Part shown: positions 1 through 8,583 of the stretch, piece after piece
Layout: the number at the start of each line of letters is the position of its first letter
How positions within the stretch are numbered: position 1 is the first letter of the stretch
Assembly: GCA_944320795.1 (NCBI GenBank)
Contig: CALUIU010000001.1
Span: forward strand, 1-64,000
Direction: 5' to 3'
Length of the DNA stretch: 64,000 bases
Source of the DNA: Candidatus Paraprevotella stercoravium
GTDB lineage: Bacteria > Bacteroidota > Bacteroidia > Bacteroidales > Bacteroidaceae
Made by a program: the position numbers and the translations under genes
The notes under the pieces: model-generated
What the model was told of the DNA's origin: nothing
Database searches by the model: none
Seen by the model: the letters and a program-made list of their open reading frames with translations, nothing else

Positions 1-699
1 TGCAATATATTAACTATAAAAATGAGAAACCCATTGGTAGAGTTAAATATGCGCTAATTTAATTCCGCCAACGAGTTTGCTTATTGCTTCCCGGTTCGTG
101 CCATTGACTGGATGCAGCCTTATAAGCTTCGTTATGAACAGTTCTTGAACACTGGTAACGCTGCCACAGATGAATGTAATGCTATTCTGTTGCATAGTGA
201 AGGTGATGGTACGCAATATCCATCTCTCTTTGCTGTAGATAATCCGGAAGAGATTGCTCAACAGGCTTTACAAGCACAGCAAATGCAACAAATGCAGCAG
301 CCGCAGATGCAACCACAGATGCAGCAAATGCAAATGCAGCCTCACATGCAACAGATGCAGATGCAATCCCAGATGCAGGCACAAGCACCTGGAATGCCTC
401 CAATGCCGGGAGCACCGGTTCCTCCTCCGATAGCCCAGCAACCAAAACCAGAAGTTTCTTTGTTTATGGCAGTAAATGGTCAGCAGTATGGACCTTATAA
501 TACTGATATGTGTATACAAATGGTTCAGGGAGGACAGTTGACCAAAGAAACTTTGGTTTGGATGGAAGGATTACCTGCATGGACTCAGGCTGGTATGGTT
601 CCAGCTTTGCAGTTCCTGTTTGCTCCACCTGCTCCTGCTGCTGGTTCGGCCATGCCTCCTATTCCTCCGGTAGGCGGTGGAATGCCTCCTGTAATGTAA
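1..699 (+). CDS. GYF_2 (DUF4339) domain protein, 5' end outside window, apparent frameshift near 57-60
   Basis: Only the C-terminal part is in the window. The protein reads well in frame 1 from 58 to the stop at 697-699. It has a short N-terminal part, a Gln/Met-rich stretch (about 262-429), a Pro-rich hinge, and a GYF_2 fold around 460-620 (motifs VNGQQYGPY and WMEGLPAW). GYF_2 domains bind proline-rich peptides or act as adaptors. Before 58, frame 1 is closed by TAA at 55-57, whereas frame 3 reads sensibly (KPIGRVKYALI) until TAA at 60-62. Dropping one T at 57-60 joins the two frames into one protein. The ATG at 112 is a poor start because its context is GC-rich and the codons upstream of it look coding. 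It is the first visible gene of a run continuing to 6639. The N-terminal domain is not recognised. Confidence 0.6.
262..429 (+). repeat. Gln/Met-rich low-complexity coding repeat
   Basis: In-frame repetition of units such as QMQ and QQM inside the GYF_2 protein, built from cag/caa and atg codons, followed by a Met/Pro/Gly-rich hinge. It looks like a flexible linker between the N-terminal part and the GYF_2 domain. Imperfect codon-level repeats of this kind can change length by slippage. Confidence 0.7.
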
Positions 700-731
700 T
701 ATGATGGATATAGAATAAATAATTTAAGATA

Positions 732-1412
732 ATGGCGAGTAGAAACAATTCAGAACATTTGCGCTTTCGATATGGTATGTGTCTGAACGATAATTGTCCT
801 AAGTGCAAATCGAAAGAAGTGCAACAGATTGCAGCACGTAAAGATTTTGTATGTAGTGAGTGTGGTAAACCCTTGCGTGAATGTCCTCCTCCTAAAAACT
901 GGTGGGATCAGAATGGGAAATGGGTAATTATTGTCGCTATAATTGTTCTTGCGGCAGTCGGTGTCGGTGTATTCTTGTTGCTGGGAGGTGATGAGAAAAA
1001 AGAACCTAAGATAGAGTTGCCTCAAGCACCTTCGGATTCTGTGAAGACAGAACCTGTAAAAGCTGATTCTGTTCAGGTTCCGGAAAAGAAAGATACCGTA
1101 GCGACAGAACCTGCTCCTCAGGAACAAGCTCAAAAAGAGGAATCAGAAGAAAAAACAGTTGTAGAAAAACCTAAAAATCCTAAATATGGTACAGTCAATT
1201 TAGGTTATGGTGTGTATACAGGTGATTTGAAGAATGGAAAACCTCATGGCTTTGGTAAAATTAAATATACCAAACAGCACAAGATTGTAAGTTCACAGGA
1301 GTATGTTGCTTTCCCGGGAGATACTTATGAAGGAGAATTCCGTGACGGACGCGTAAGTGGAAGTTTTGGATATTGGTATCATGATGGTACGCAAACAGCA
1401 ATCAAACCATGA
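732..1412 (+). CDS. Zinc-ribbon, single-pass membrane protein with C-terminal MORN-like repeats
   Basis: 226 residues. The N-terminus carries a zinc-ribbon pattern (C22-x2-C25 and C41-x2-C44, with extra C17 and C51). One hydrophobic helix follows at about residues 64-86 (WVIIVAIIVLAAVGVGVFLL), then an acidic Pro/Glu/Lys linker (about 90-145). The C-terminal segment has MORN-like strands (YGVYTGDLKNGKPHGFGKI and DTYEGEFRDGRVSGSFGYW). No secretion signal precedes the zinc ribbon, so the ribbon is probably cytoplasmic and the MORN part outside; this is inference. The gene starts 32 nt after the GYF_2 gene, and its stop overlaps the next start in an ATGA, so it belongs to the same transcript. The function is unknown. 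The domain order is unusual. Confidence 0.75.
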   Translation: MASRNNSEHLRFRYGMCLNDNCPKCKSKEVQQIAARKDFVCSECGKPLRECPPPKNWWDQNGKWVIIVAIIVLAAVGVGVFLLLGGDEKKEPKIELPQAPSDSVKTEPVKADSVQVPEKKDTVATEPAPQEQAQKEESEEKTVVEKPKNPKYGTVNLGYGVYTGDLKNGKPHGFGKIKYTKQHKIVSSQEYVAFPGDTYEGEFRDGRVSGSFGYWYHDGTQTAIKP

Positions 1413-2521
1413 TTAAAAGATTGATTGTCATATTGGTAGCGGTTTCAGCACTTGTTTTAAAATCAAGTGCTGAACCGCACTTTTATACTAATCTTCATCG
1501 CATGATAGCCCAAACGGTAAAACTGGAGGTTCTGGATACTTTGGGTATATGTAGAAATGAGACTTATGATTATAAGGGAAAAACCTTACGAGTAAAAACG
1601 AATCATTTAGGTGATATTTCTCATATCGGTTATAAGTTATTTCATGACGATGTGATGGCTTACTATGAATCAACTGTGTTTTTTGATTTTCTGGAAAGAT
1701 ATTTTCTGGAATTGGATTTAAAACTTGATCATCGCTCTCCTGCAGATAGGATGAGTCTGGATAAGGTTGATTGCCAAGGAAATCTCAATCTGTTAAGTAA
1801 AATAACAGAGAACACTCCATTTACCTTGGATTTTTTGGAGAGACGAATGTATAAGATAAAATGGACTATAGATAAACAGACTCTGTCTATGACTGTTCCT
1901 GCAGACTGCCAGCTTTTGTTGGGAGCTAATGCCATAGAATTGGAGGAAATATTTAAAAGAGATATTTGTCGCTTGCATGCAAGCATTCCGGATGTAAAAC
2001 AAGAATGGTCGCATACAAGCACATCCGAAGACGGGGAGTGGATTATCGCTAATTCTGGAACTTATTTGAGTGATGAGATCCGTAGTGATGTTTTTTTACG
2101 CAAAAAGAACGGAAAACTAACATTAGCTGTAGATCCCAAAAAGCCGATACAAAGTGTGAAGAATATTTTGCTTACAGGAATGAATGGGCAGATCCTTCCG
2201 ATGCAATTGAGAATTAATCAGTACGGCTATAAGAATAGTGATGTTTCCGTTTCTTTGCAGCAGTATTTGGATTATTGTAAAAAAGAAAAATGCCAGCTTT
2301 TTGTTGGTATTAAGACAAGTGAAAAAGATCGTATTACAGCAACTTTGTTTGCCGTAAATAATTTCTTAGGATATAATCACGTTCTTAGTGTTGACTTTCC
2401 ACTTGGAATCTTATCGGGAGACACAACACAGGTGATTCGTTCCGTGTTATATGCCTATATTCCTTTACAAAATGTAACGGAGAAGTTCTTTAGCAAAAAC
2501 AATAAAAAATATGATTTATGA
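1409..2521 (+). CDS. Secreted protein of unknown function (370 aa)
   Basis: It begins with a short signal peptide (MIKRLIVILVAVSALVLKSSA, cleaved near residue 21), so it should be exported to the periplasm or outer membrane. The rest is mixed alpha/beta without a family I recognise. A C-terminal part around residues 240-350 has alternating hydrophobic strands. It overlaps both neighbours by ATGA (1409-1412 and 2518-2521), which implies translational coupling. It must be read as part of the 58-6639 operon. No lipobox, membrane helix beyond the signal, or catalytic motif was seen. Confidence 0.65.
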   Translation: MIKRLIVILVAVSALVLKSSAEPHFYTNLHRMIAQTVKLEVLDTLGICRNETYDYKGKTLRVKTNHLGDISHIGYKLFHDDVMAYYESTVFFDFLERYFLELDLKLDHRSPADRMSLDKVDCQGNLNLLSKITENTPFTLDFLERRMYKIKWTIDKQTLSMTVPADCQLLLGANAIELEEIFKRDICRLHASIPDVKQEWSHTSTSEDGEWIIANSGTYLSDEIRSDVFLRKKNGKLTLAVDPKKPIQSVKNILLTGMNGQILPMQLRINQYGYKNSDVSVSLQQYLDYCKKEKCQLFVGIKTSEKDRITATLFAVNNFLGYNHVLSVDFPLGILSGDTTQVIRSVLYAYIPLQNVTEKFFSKNNKKYDL

Positions 2522-3216
2522 GAGGTATTTTATTTTTTATGGCGTTTTCTCTTTTTCTTGGAGGAAATGTAAGAGCTGATAATAATGAAGATCTAAAAAA
2601 ACAAATTAATCAGATTAAGAAAAACTCCCAATATATTTATGCGGAGGTAACTGCAGCTACGGAAATTGAAGCAAAGGATTTGGCCGAGGAGATTCTGTAT
2701 AGTGAAATCAATGAATGGGTGGCTAAGCAGAAAAAGTTGAGTCAAAGTCCTAATATAGTAGTCAACAATAAAAAAGAGATCTGGACATCCGTTTCCTTAC
2801 CTAGAGGAAATATGTTTCGCTCTTTCCTGTATGTGAAGAAGAGTGATATCATTCCTGCGGAAAGTTCAGAAATAATAGAGAATACTACAGTCCAGCCTCA
2901 ATCGGAAAATTCTGCGCCAGAGCAGAAAGAGCCGGCGATTCCGCGTGTGGTTCAGGATATTGCAAATTGTACGGAATATACTGATTTAGCTATGAAGATC
3001 ACTAAATTGAAGGAAAGTGGTGAGGTGTTGGATTACGGGCGATATGCTTCTTTGGAGCGTAAAGAGGACTATTATATGGCTGTATATAATACCAATGGAA
3101 AGGTTGTAGCTGTATTGACCAAAGGAAGTAGCCGTTATAATGTGAAAACTGGTGCTTCTGATAGTTTGGATAATTACAAAGGATGTGGAGCTATTGGATT
3201 TAAAGTAAAAGAATAA
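2518..3216 (+). CDS. Secreted protein of unknown function (232 aa)
   Basis: Signal peptide MRGILFFMAFSLFLGGNVRA with likely cleavage after residue 20. Residues 21-120 form a charged helical/strand region in which a 'CTA ATEIEAK' type segment and a VSLPRGNMFRSFLYVKK strand stand out. A short Pro/Glu/Ser linker (about 120-145) leads to a C-terminal part with GRYASLERKEDYYMAVYN. This resembles small periplasmic proteins that carry two compact domains, but I cannot name the family. The start overlaps the stop of the preceding gene by 4 nt, and the next gene starts 1 nt after its stop. Confidence 0.65.
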   Translation: MRGILFFMAFSLFLGGNVRADNNEDLKKQINQIKKNSQYIYAEVTAATEIEAKDLAEEILYSEINEWVAKQKKLSQSPNIVVNNKKEIWTSVSLPRGNMFRSFLYVKKSDIIPAESSEIIENTTVQPQSENSAPEQKEPAIPRVVQDIANCTEYTDLAMKITKLKESGEVLDYGRYASLERKEDYYMAVYNTNGKVVAVLTKGSSRYNVKTGASDSLDNYKGCGAIGFKVKE

Positions 3217-3217
3217 T

Positions 3218-4246
3218 ATGAGAGAGATGAAAAATAGAATTTTGGTTGGGGTACTTCTTGTGGTTGGTTTACTGTGGGGAATGACATTAAATGTCAAAGC
3301 GGTTTCGGTGACGCTTACTGTTGACGATATGACTCCAAGACCGTCTGCTTTAAATGCTGCAGAAAGAAACCTTTCAACTATTCTGACAGAGATAAATCGG
3401 GCACAGAAAGCTGATGCCATTCTGATAACAAAAGATTTTACCATTGATGATTTTGCCTTGAAATCATTGCTTAGATTGTGGGCGGTAACTCCTTTCTACT
3501 GTGATGATGAAGAGGTGGTTGAGCGCTGCTGGATTTTTAAGGACGGATCAATGATGGTTAGTCATATTCCATTGATTATTACTCCTAAAGATGAAGCTTT
3601 TGGTATGGGTAATTATCAAGAGGCTGTTGTTGAGTTCGATAAGCATGGAAAAATTACTGATTTCCGTTTGGCTTTGGATGCACAGACTGCAGAAAGTATG
3701 GAACGCTGTGGCTCTACGGTAGAAAAGGAAAAGAGCATGATTATTCTTCAGTACATAGAACGCTTTCGTACTGCGTATAATCAGCGTGATATAAAGACAA
3801 TTGAACAGATGTTTAGTGATGATGCATTGATCATTACCGGTAAGGTGGTCATGCAGAAACCTTTGAATGAGGTAATGCCTGCAAAAGCAAAGGTGGAATA
3901 TACCAAGCAAAATAAACAACAGTATATCCGAAATCTGAAACTGGCTTTTGCCCGCAATAAATGGATTGATGTGAAGTTCAGTCAGATTGGCGAAAACAGC
4001 GAGAAAGGAGGATGTGCCGGTATTACGCGCTCGCGAGTAGACCCCACTAAATATGGCGTACGTTTGCGTCAGGAATGGAAATCAAGTAATTATAGTGATG
4101 AAGGTTATCTGTTTCTCTTGTGGGAGTTTCCTGAAGACGGGCGTGATCCGATCATTCATGTAAGAACCTGGCAGCCTCAGTGGGTAAATGGAGAAATGCA
4201 GCAGCCGGATGAGAGCATCTTTACTTTGGGAGGATTTGATTTATAA
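3218..4246 (+). CDS. Secreted protein with NTF2-like/SnoaL-type domain
   Basis: 342 residues with a signal peptide (about residues 1-28, ending NVKA). The stretch from about residue 173, with ILQYIERFRTAYNQRDIKTI followed by EQMFSDDALII, is the helix-strand signature of the NTF2-like cone fold. Such domains bind small ligands or serve as dimerisation modules. The N-terminal ~140 residues are unassigned. The gene follows the previous stop by one nucleotide; an alternative start at 3227 would shorten the n-region by three residues. It could be a ligand-binding or structural subunit of whatever complex the operon makes; that is inference. Confidence 0.65.
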   Translation: MREMKNRILVGVLLVVGLLWGMTLNVKAVSVTLTVDDMTPRPSALNAAERNLSTILTEINRAQKADAILITKDFTIDDFALKSLLRLWAVTPFYCDDEEVVERCWIFKDGSMMVSHIPLIITPKDEAFGMGNYQEAVVEFDKHGKITDFRLALDAQTAESMERCGSTVEKEKSMIILQYIERFRTAYNQRDIKTIEQMFSDDALIITGKVVMQKPLNEVMPAKAKVEYTKQNKQQYIRNLKLAFARNKWIDVKFSQIGENSEKGGCAGITRSRVDPTKYGVRLRQEWKSSNYSDEGYLFLLWEFPEDGRDPIIHVRTWQPQWVNGEMQQPDESIFTLGGFDL

Positions 4247-4251
4247 TAAGC

Positions 4252-5865
4252 ATGGAGAAGATGAAAATAAATATGAAAAGATTTATTGGATTATTGTTCT
4301 TGTTGGTTTCTGTTCAAACCATCTTTGCACAGTCTGATTATATTTCATGTAGTCCGCAGAAGGATATGGATTATGAATTTCCTCTTTTTGATGACGGGGG
4401 TATTCTGATCCTTTCCAAGCGAAATGATTTGGTGGTAACTGTTGTCAATGCTTCCGGAGCGAAGATTGAGCCTAATGGAAGGCGGGACGATGGGTTTTAT
4501 GAATATAAGATTGTTATTAATCCTAATGTGACGCCTAATCCTAAGGTAGAGGTTAACAGACGTGGAGATGTGAATCGGGCAGAATTTGTAACAACCTTAA
4601 AGCCTAATTTTTTTAAGGTATATATGGTTGAGGAAGTGCCTAAACCGATTCGAATGGAGAACCTTTCTCAGGCAAATGATGCAATTTTAAATGCAGATTC
4701 GGCTGAAGTGGAGATTTCATCTGCAATACCCGATCTGAAGGTTGTTTTTTCCAAGGATTTACAGGCTACATTGGATGCAAACCGTAAAAGTGCGGATGAG
4801 AATATCAGGATTTATTCTGTAAGGATTCCGGTACGGGTGCTTCAGGATGCACGTAATCGGATGGAGACGACAGCAAAAGCCTATGAAAGTCTTTATAAAA
4901 AGTTGGTTGATGATGCCCCGGAAGATGCCAATGTCTCTGACTCAGAATGGGAAAAACTGAGTGCTTTGGAGACAGAAATGCAGGAAGCTCAGGCTGCTTG
5001 GGATCGGATGACAATGATTGACATTTATGCCGAGAATACGAATCGTTTGCAGATTGATATCAGTTCATTAGGACCAAGATCGAAATTATCTTATGGTGTG
5101 TTACTTTTGAAGACCGTTGAATACGTAACTGAGTATAGTGCCCGAATGGCAGAAGGAGCCCGTTTATTTAATTTACGAAAATATGATGAAGCGCGTCGGG
5201 CTTTCTCTGAGGCACTGAAAACAAAAGATACTCCCGATCATTTGATTCCTGCAATTCAAAGTAATATAAACCAGTGTGATACCTGTATTTTGTATTATCG
5301 TTATGCTACTTATGCCCTGCTGAAGATGAAAGAAATGCAGGAAAAGGGAACAGCCAATCAGGAAGAAGTGGTGAGATATGCTTCTGGAGCAGAAGAGTTC
5401 TTGCAGGTGCTCAACAAGTATAATCCTTGTGATTTTTATTCAGAGCGTATAGACAAACTGAATAAGATTATTGAGGAAATGCCTTTGGATATCAAATTTA
5501 CGGTCACGAAGTGGGTAAATAATATCTCTGGCTTTTATGAAGCGGGAGGACTGGCAAATGTTGAATTGTGGGGGTATGCCAAGACTGACCGTCCATTGTT
5601 GAAATCCTATGAAACAGACAAACGTTTTAAGAATCTGGTAGACAAGTCTGAGGGATTCACTTTGCTTGGTAAAACGGATGAGAAAGGAGAGGTTATCTTG
5701 CATCTGGACCGGAAGAATCTGCCTAAAGGGATATTTTTCCGTCCGGTAGGTTATGATAATAAAATCAAGATTGAGTATTTATATATGGTGGATATTATGC
5801 GTCAGTCGAAAGATGAATTTAATATGCGTCAATTCCGCCTAAAAATGTATACAGCAAATAAATAG
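4252..5865 (+). CDS. Secreted TPR-like protein of unknown function (537 aa)
   Basis: Signal peptide ending TIFAQ; the start may be the internal Met codon at 4273 (MKRFIGLLFLL). The N-terminal ~130 residues look like beta-rich repeats. Residues about 195-245 are strongly helical and charged, and could form a coiled coil. Around 290-345 the pattern AEGARLFNLRKYDEARRAF is a typical TPR helix pair. The C-terminal ~120 residues contain a beta domain (NNISGFYEAGGLANVELWGY). It follows the NTF2-like gene by 5 nt. TPRs suggest a protein-binding role in the periplasm; no enzyme motif is visible. Confidence 0.65.
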   Translation: MEKMKINMKRFIGLLFLLVSVQTIFAQSDYISCSPQKDMDYEFPLFDDGGILILSKRNDLVVTVVNASGAKIEPNGRRDDGFYEYKIVINPNVTPNPKVEVNRRGDVNRAEFVTTLKPNFFKVYMVEEVPKPIRMENLSQANDAILNADSAEVEISSAIPDLKVVFSKDLQATLDANRKSADENIRIYSVRIPVRVLQDARNRMETTAKAYESLYKKLVDDAPEDANVSDSEWEKLSALETEMQEAQAAWDRMTMIDIYAENTNRLQIDISSLGPRSKLSYGVLLLKTVEYVTEYSARMAEGARLFNLRKYDEARRAFSEALKTKDTPDHLIPAIQSNINQCDTCILYYRYATYALLKMKEMQEKGTANQEEVVRYASGAEEFLQVLNKYNPCDFYSERIDKLNKIIEEMPLDIKFTVTKWVNNISGFYEAGGLANVELWGYAKTDRPLLKSYETDKRFKNLVDKSEGFTLLGKTDEKGEVILHLDRKNLPKGIFFRPVGYDNKIKIEYLYMVDIMRQSKDEFNMRQFRLKMYTANK

Positions 5866-5889
5866 TAAATATCAAAAAAAAATTAAACT

Positions 5890-6639
5890 ATGAAAGAAAG
5901 ACGTTTACAGAGTGTATTAATGATGATTGCTTTTTTATTGAGTGCTTCGCAGGTGTCTGCACAAGGCTTCTTGAAAAAGCTGCAGAGTGTTACGGAAACT
6001 GTTTCTCAGGTGGCTGGGATTGCAACAGGGACTACTGGGACAACAGATCAGGCTGCTGCTGTTGCAGATAGTGCACAGACAATCAAATGGGATAGTATTC
6101 CCAAGTATTCTGTTGTGAAATATATTGAAACAGATCCTTCTACCGGAGAGCAGTTGAAGAATGAAGATGGAACAGTGAAGTATCGTATGTTTCTGGTAGA
6201 TCAGTTTGGAAATAAACGTAGCGCTGAGTCTGTAGCTGCACAGCAGGCAAAAGTAAGGGAGGCTGTAACCGCAATTGTCACAAAAGTTGCTGGTGGTGGA
6301 GCCTTGGGAGCTCTTTCCGGTTTTGCTAAAGGCGGCGGAAAAAATGTTCTTAAAGATGCGGCAATCGGAACAGGATTGGGACTTGTTGCCAGTCTTGATG
6401 ATATCGCACAGGCCAAAACCTGGAAAACAGTATTGAATCAACAGGAGAAACTGTTGGAGGCTTATCAGAAAAATTATAATGAAGAGGGAGAGCCAAAAGA
6501 TGCTTCAGTTGATCCTTCAAAGATAAAGGATCTTGATTTCAATGAAGAGAATACTGTAAGTAGCAGTACTGACGACATTAAGAAAGAGCTTGAATCTGCC
6601 AGCTTTACAACTACTGATGACAGTGCATTCGATTTCTAA
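5890..6639 (+). CDS. Secreted protein with glycine-zipper-like segment (249 aa)
   Basis: Signal peptide MKERRLQSVLMMIAFLLSASQVSAQ. A Thr/Ala-rich helical stretch is followed by a Gly-rich segment around residues 138-165 (GGGALGALSGFAKGGG, then AAIGTGLGLVAS). This resembles the glycine zippers of membrane-associated or oligomerising proteins. The C-terminus is acidic and Ser/Thr-rich. It is the last gene of the 58-6639 run: 24 nt after its predecessor and followed by a strong hairpin terminator. The function is unknown; membrane insertion or assembly is a guess. Confidence 0.65.
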   Translation: MKERRLQSVLMMIAFLLSASQVSAQGFLKKLQSVTETVSQVAGIATGTTGTTDQAAAVADSAQTIKWDSIPKYSVVKYIETDPSTGEQLKNEDGTVKYRMFLVDQFGNKRSAESVAAQQAKVREAVTAIVTKVAGGGALGALSGFAKGGGKNVLKDAAIGTGLGLVASLDDIAQAKTWKTVLNQQEKLLEAYQKNYNEEGEPKDASVDPSKIKDLDFNEENTVSSSTDDIKKELESASFTTTDDSAFDF

Positions 6640-6657
6640 TATGATTTAGACATAATA

Positions 6658-6706
6658 AATTTAGCCTTCTTTCCAAGGATCTGTTGGAAGGAAGGCTAAA
6701 TTTTTT
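6658..6706. terminator. Bidirectional hairpin terminator
   Basis: Arms 6658-6676 and 6684-6702 pair over 19 bp with one G.T wobble or mismatch around a 7-nt loop. A T-run follows on + and an A-rich flank serves -. It separates the first operon (+) from the convergent reductase gene (-). Confidence 0.85.
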
Positions 6707-6721
6707 GTATTAAAAGGAACC

Positions 6722-7582
6722 TTAAAAGTTTTGTGATAAGAAAAGAGATTTTTTGAATCCCTCGATGGTATTCAGGAAAAAAATGCCCATCTGAGTAGCT
6801 TTTTGATTATCAATCATCAGATTGCGCGGATGCTCCGGAAAGCGCTCCTCATCAGCCATAATCCAGGAAGAAGGTTCCGGCAGTTGCATCAGTTCAGCAA
6901 AACGGATGAAAGTTTCATAACTGTTCCAGTCATTTATGCTGCCAAAGTTATAGGCTCCTCCGGGAATATTGAGGCAAGCCTCCATGTTGCGTACTACTTC
7001 CCACACATTGGTTATACCGCGGAATTCGCGTACCGCCGCCTTCAGTTTTTCTCCATTCTGAAAAGCCTGGAGCAGATTTACCGGCAGGTTTCGGTTCAGT
7101 TTCCACGGACTGTCCGGCAAGTCATACATCCATGTGAGTCGCAGTCCTACCGCTTCCGGAAGGATTTCCGCAATGCGTTTCTCGGCTTCCAGTTTGTCGC
7201 GTCCGTAAACACTCTGCGGGTTTACTTCATCGGTTTCTTTCCAAGGTTGCAATCCCACATTTCCGTTATACACCTGGTCCGAACTCATATAAACCAGTTG
7301 TGCCTGCTGCTCTCGGCAAGCCAGAGCGATATGTACGCTGCCTAACGTATTTACCTGATAGGATTCTTCGGGATGGTTTTGAGAATAGCCGGTATCAGAG
7401 ATGGCGGCTGTGTGGAACACAATGTCCGGACGTACCTCCCGGAACAGATTCTGTACGGCATCTTCCCGACAGATATCCAGATCCTGATGCCCTACGGCGA
7501 TGACATCATATTTTTCTTTATAGTGAGCGCACAGGCGTTGTCCGAGAAAGCCGTTGCAGCCCGTAATAAGCAGTTTTTTCAT
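6722..7582 (-). CDS. SDR-family sugar-nucleotide reductase (RmlD-like)
   Basis: 286 residues, the usual RmlD length. The Rossmann NAD(P) motif is at residues 8-14 (GCNGFLG). The SDR catalytic pair YxxxK is Y126/K130, preceded by the SSDQVYNG strand. RmlD enzymes reduce dTDP-4-keto-rhamnose. Here, however, no rml genes are nearby, so the substrate is open and a role on another sugar nucleotide or aldehyde is possible. It is the last gene of a three-gene minus-strand run, 6 nt after the EamA transporter gene. Confidence 0.75.
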   Translation of the reverse strand: MKKLLITGCNGFLGQRLCAHYKEKYDVIAVGHQDLDICREDAVQNLFREVRPDIVFHTAAISDTGYSQNHPEESYQVNTLGSVHIALACREQQAQLVYMSSDQVYNGNVGLQPWKETDEVNPQSVYGRDKLEAEKRIAEILPEAVGLRLTWMYDLPDSPWKLNRNLPVNLLQAFQNGEKLKAAVREFRGITNVWEVVRNMEACLNIPGGAYNFGSINDWNSYETFIRFAELMQLPEPSSWIMADEERFPEHPRNLMIDNQKATQMGIFFLNTIEGFKKSLFLSQNF

Positions 7583-7588
7583 ATTTGT

Positions 7589-8551
7589 TTATTCTTTTGG
7601 TGAGGAAGGATTCTGATTCATTTGTTTCTTTTGATAGGCTTCAATCTCCTTTCGGCTCCGGCTTACGGTAACCAGATATACTCCGCCGAAGATCAGACAG
7701 ATGGCCAAAGCCTTTGTCAGGTTAAAGGAGTCCATACCCCAGCTTATAGCCACGATGCAGGCCACGATGGGCTGGATATAGTTATACATGCCGGCTACGG
7801 TAGGACGCAGGTTCTTCTGACCGATCACCGTGAGCAGATAACTGCCGAAAGTGGCACCGACCACGATAAAGGCCAGTCCCAGGACCTCCATCAGTCCCAA
7901 TCCCGTCCATTGCGTCTGTATCAGATCTCTGGCCGAGAAAGGCAGTGTGCAGATAAAGGCATAGGTAAACATCCACTTCATGATGGTGACGAGGGAATAT
8001 TTGCTCACAAAATCCTTGTAGAGAACAATGTAGAGCGCGTAGCAGAACTGTGCGGTAAGTACTAACAGATCGCCCCAGATGGCCGTATCCTTGCTTGGGC
8101 CTGCTGTGCACGACTGACTGCTTCCCAATATCAGGAGCAGGGCACCCGAAGCACCTGCCGCGATGCCGAGCACTTTCTTTCCGGTGATCGGTTCCTTTAG
8201 AATGAAAGCCGCCAGAATCATAGCCCACAACGGCATGCTGGTGGTAATGATCGAAGCGTCTGCCGGAGAGGTCAGGCTTACACCGAAAATGAAGCACCCC
8301 TGATTCAGAATAATGGCCAGCAGGGCGGCAAAGAACAGATGCACCATGTCTTTATGATGCACATGCTCCGGCTTTTGGAAGAAAGAGGTAATCCAGAAGA
8401 GAATCATGGCACCGCCGATGCGCAGATCGGTTACCACAAGGGGAGTGATGGCTCCCGTAAGCATAATGACTTTGGATATGGGCGACATCAGTCCCCACAT
8501 GATATTGGCTCCCAGCATGGATGCGTGGCCTTTCCAATGTATTTCTTTCAT
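7589..8551 (-). CDS. EamA/DMT-family transporter
   Basis: 320 residues with ten hydrophobic segments arranged as two EamA repeats (first repeat near the N-terminus with GANIMWGLMSPISKVIM, second from about residue 160). Drug/metabolite transporters of this family export amino acids, metabolites or nucleotide sugars across the inner membrane. The substrate cannot be read from the sequence. The C-terminus is a charged tail. It lies between the HD hydrolase gene (32 nt upstream) and the reductase gene (6 nt downstream). Confidence 0.85.
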   Translation of the reverse strand: MKEIHWKGHASMLGANIMWGLMSPISKVIMLTGAITPLVVTDLRIGGAMILFWITSFFQKPEHVHHKDMVHLFFAALLAIILNQGCFIFGVSLTSPADASIITTSMPLWAMILAAFILKEPITGKKVLGIAAGASGALLLILGSSQSCTAGPSKDTAIWGDLLVLTAQFCYALYIVLYKDFVSKYSLVTIMKWMFTYAFICTLPFSARDLIQTQWTGLGLMEVLGLAFIVVGATFGSYLLTVIGQKNLRPTVAGMYNYIQPIVACIVAISWGMDSFNLTKALAICLIFGGVYLVTVSRSRKEIEAYQKKQMNQNPSSPKE

Positions 8552-8583
8552 TTTCTTTTTGTATTATGGAATTTTCTCTTTCG

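Noticed and set aside
262-429. Repeat array considered as CRISPR or minisatellite
   Set aside because: The units are in frame, have no constant spacer length and encode a Gln/Met linker.
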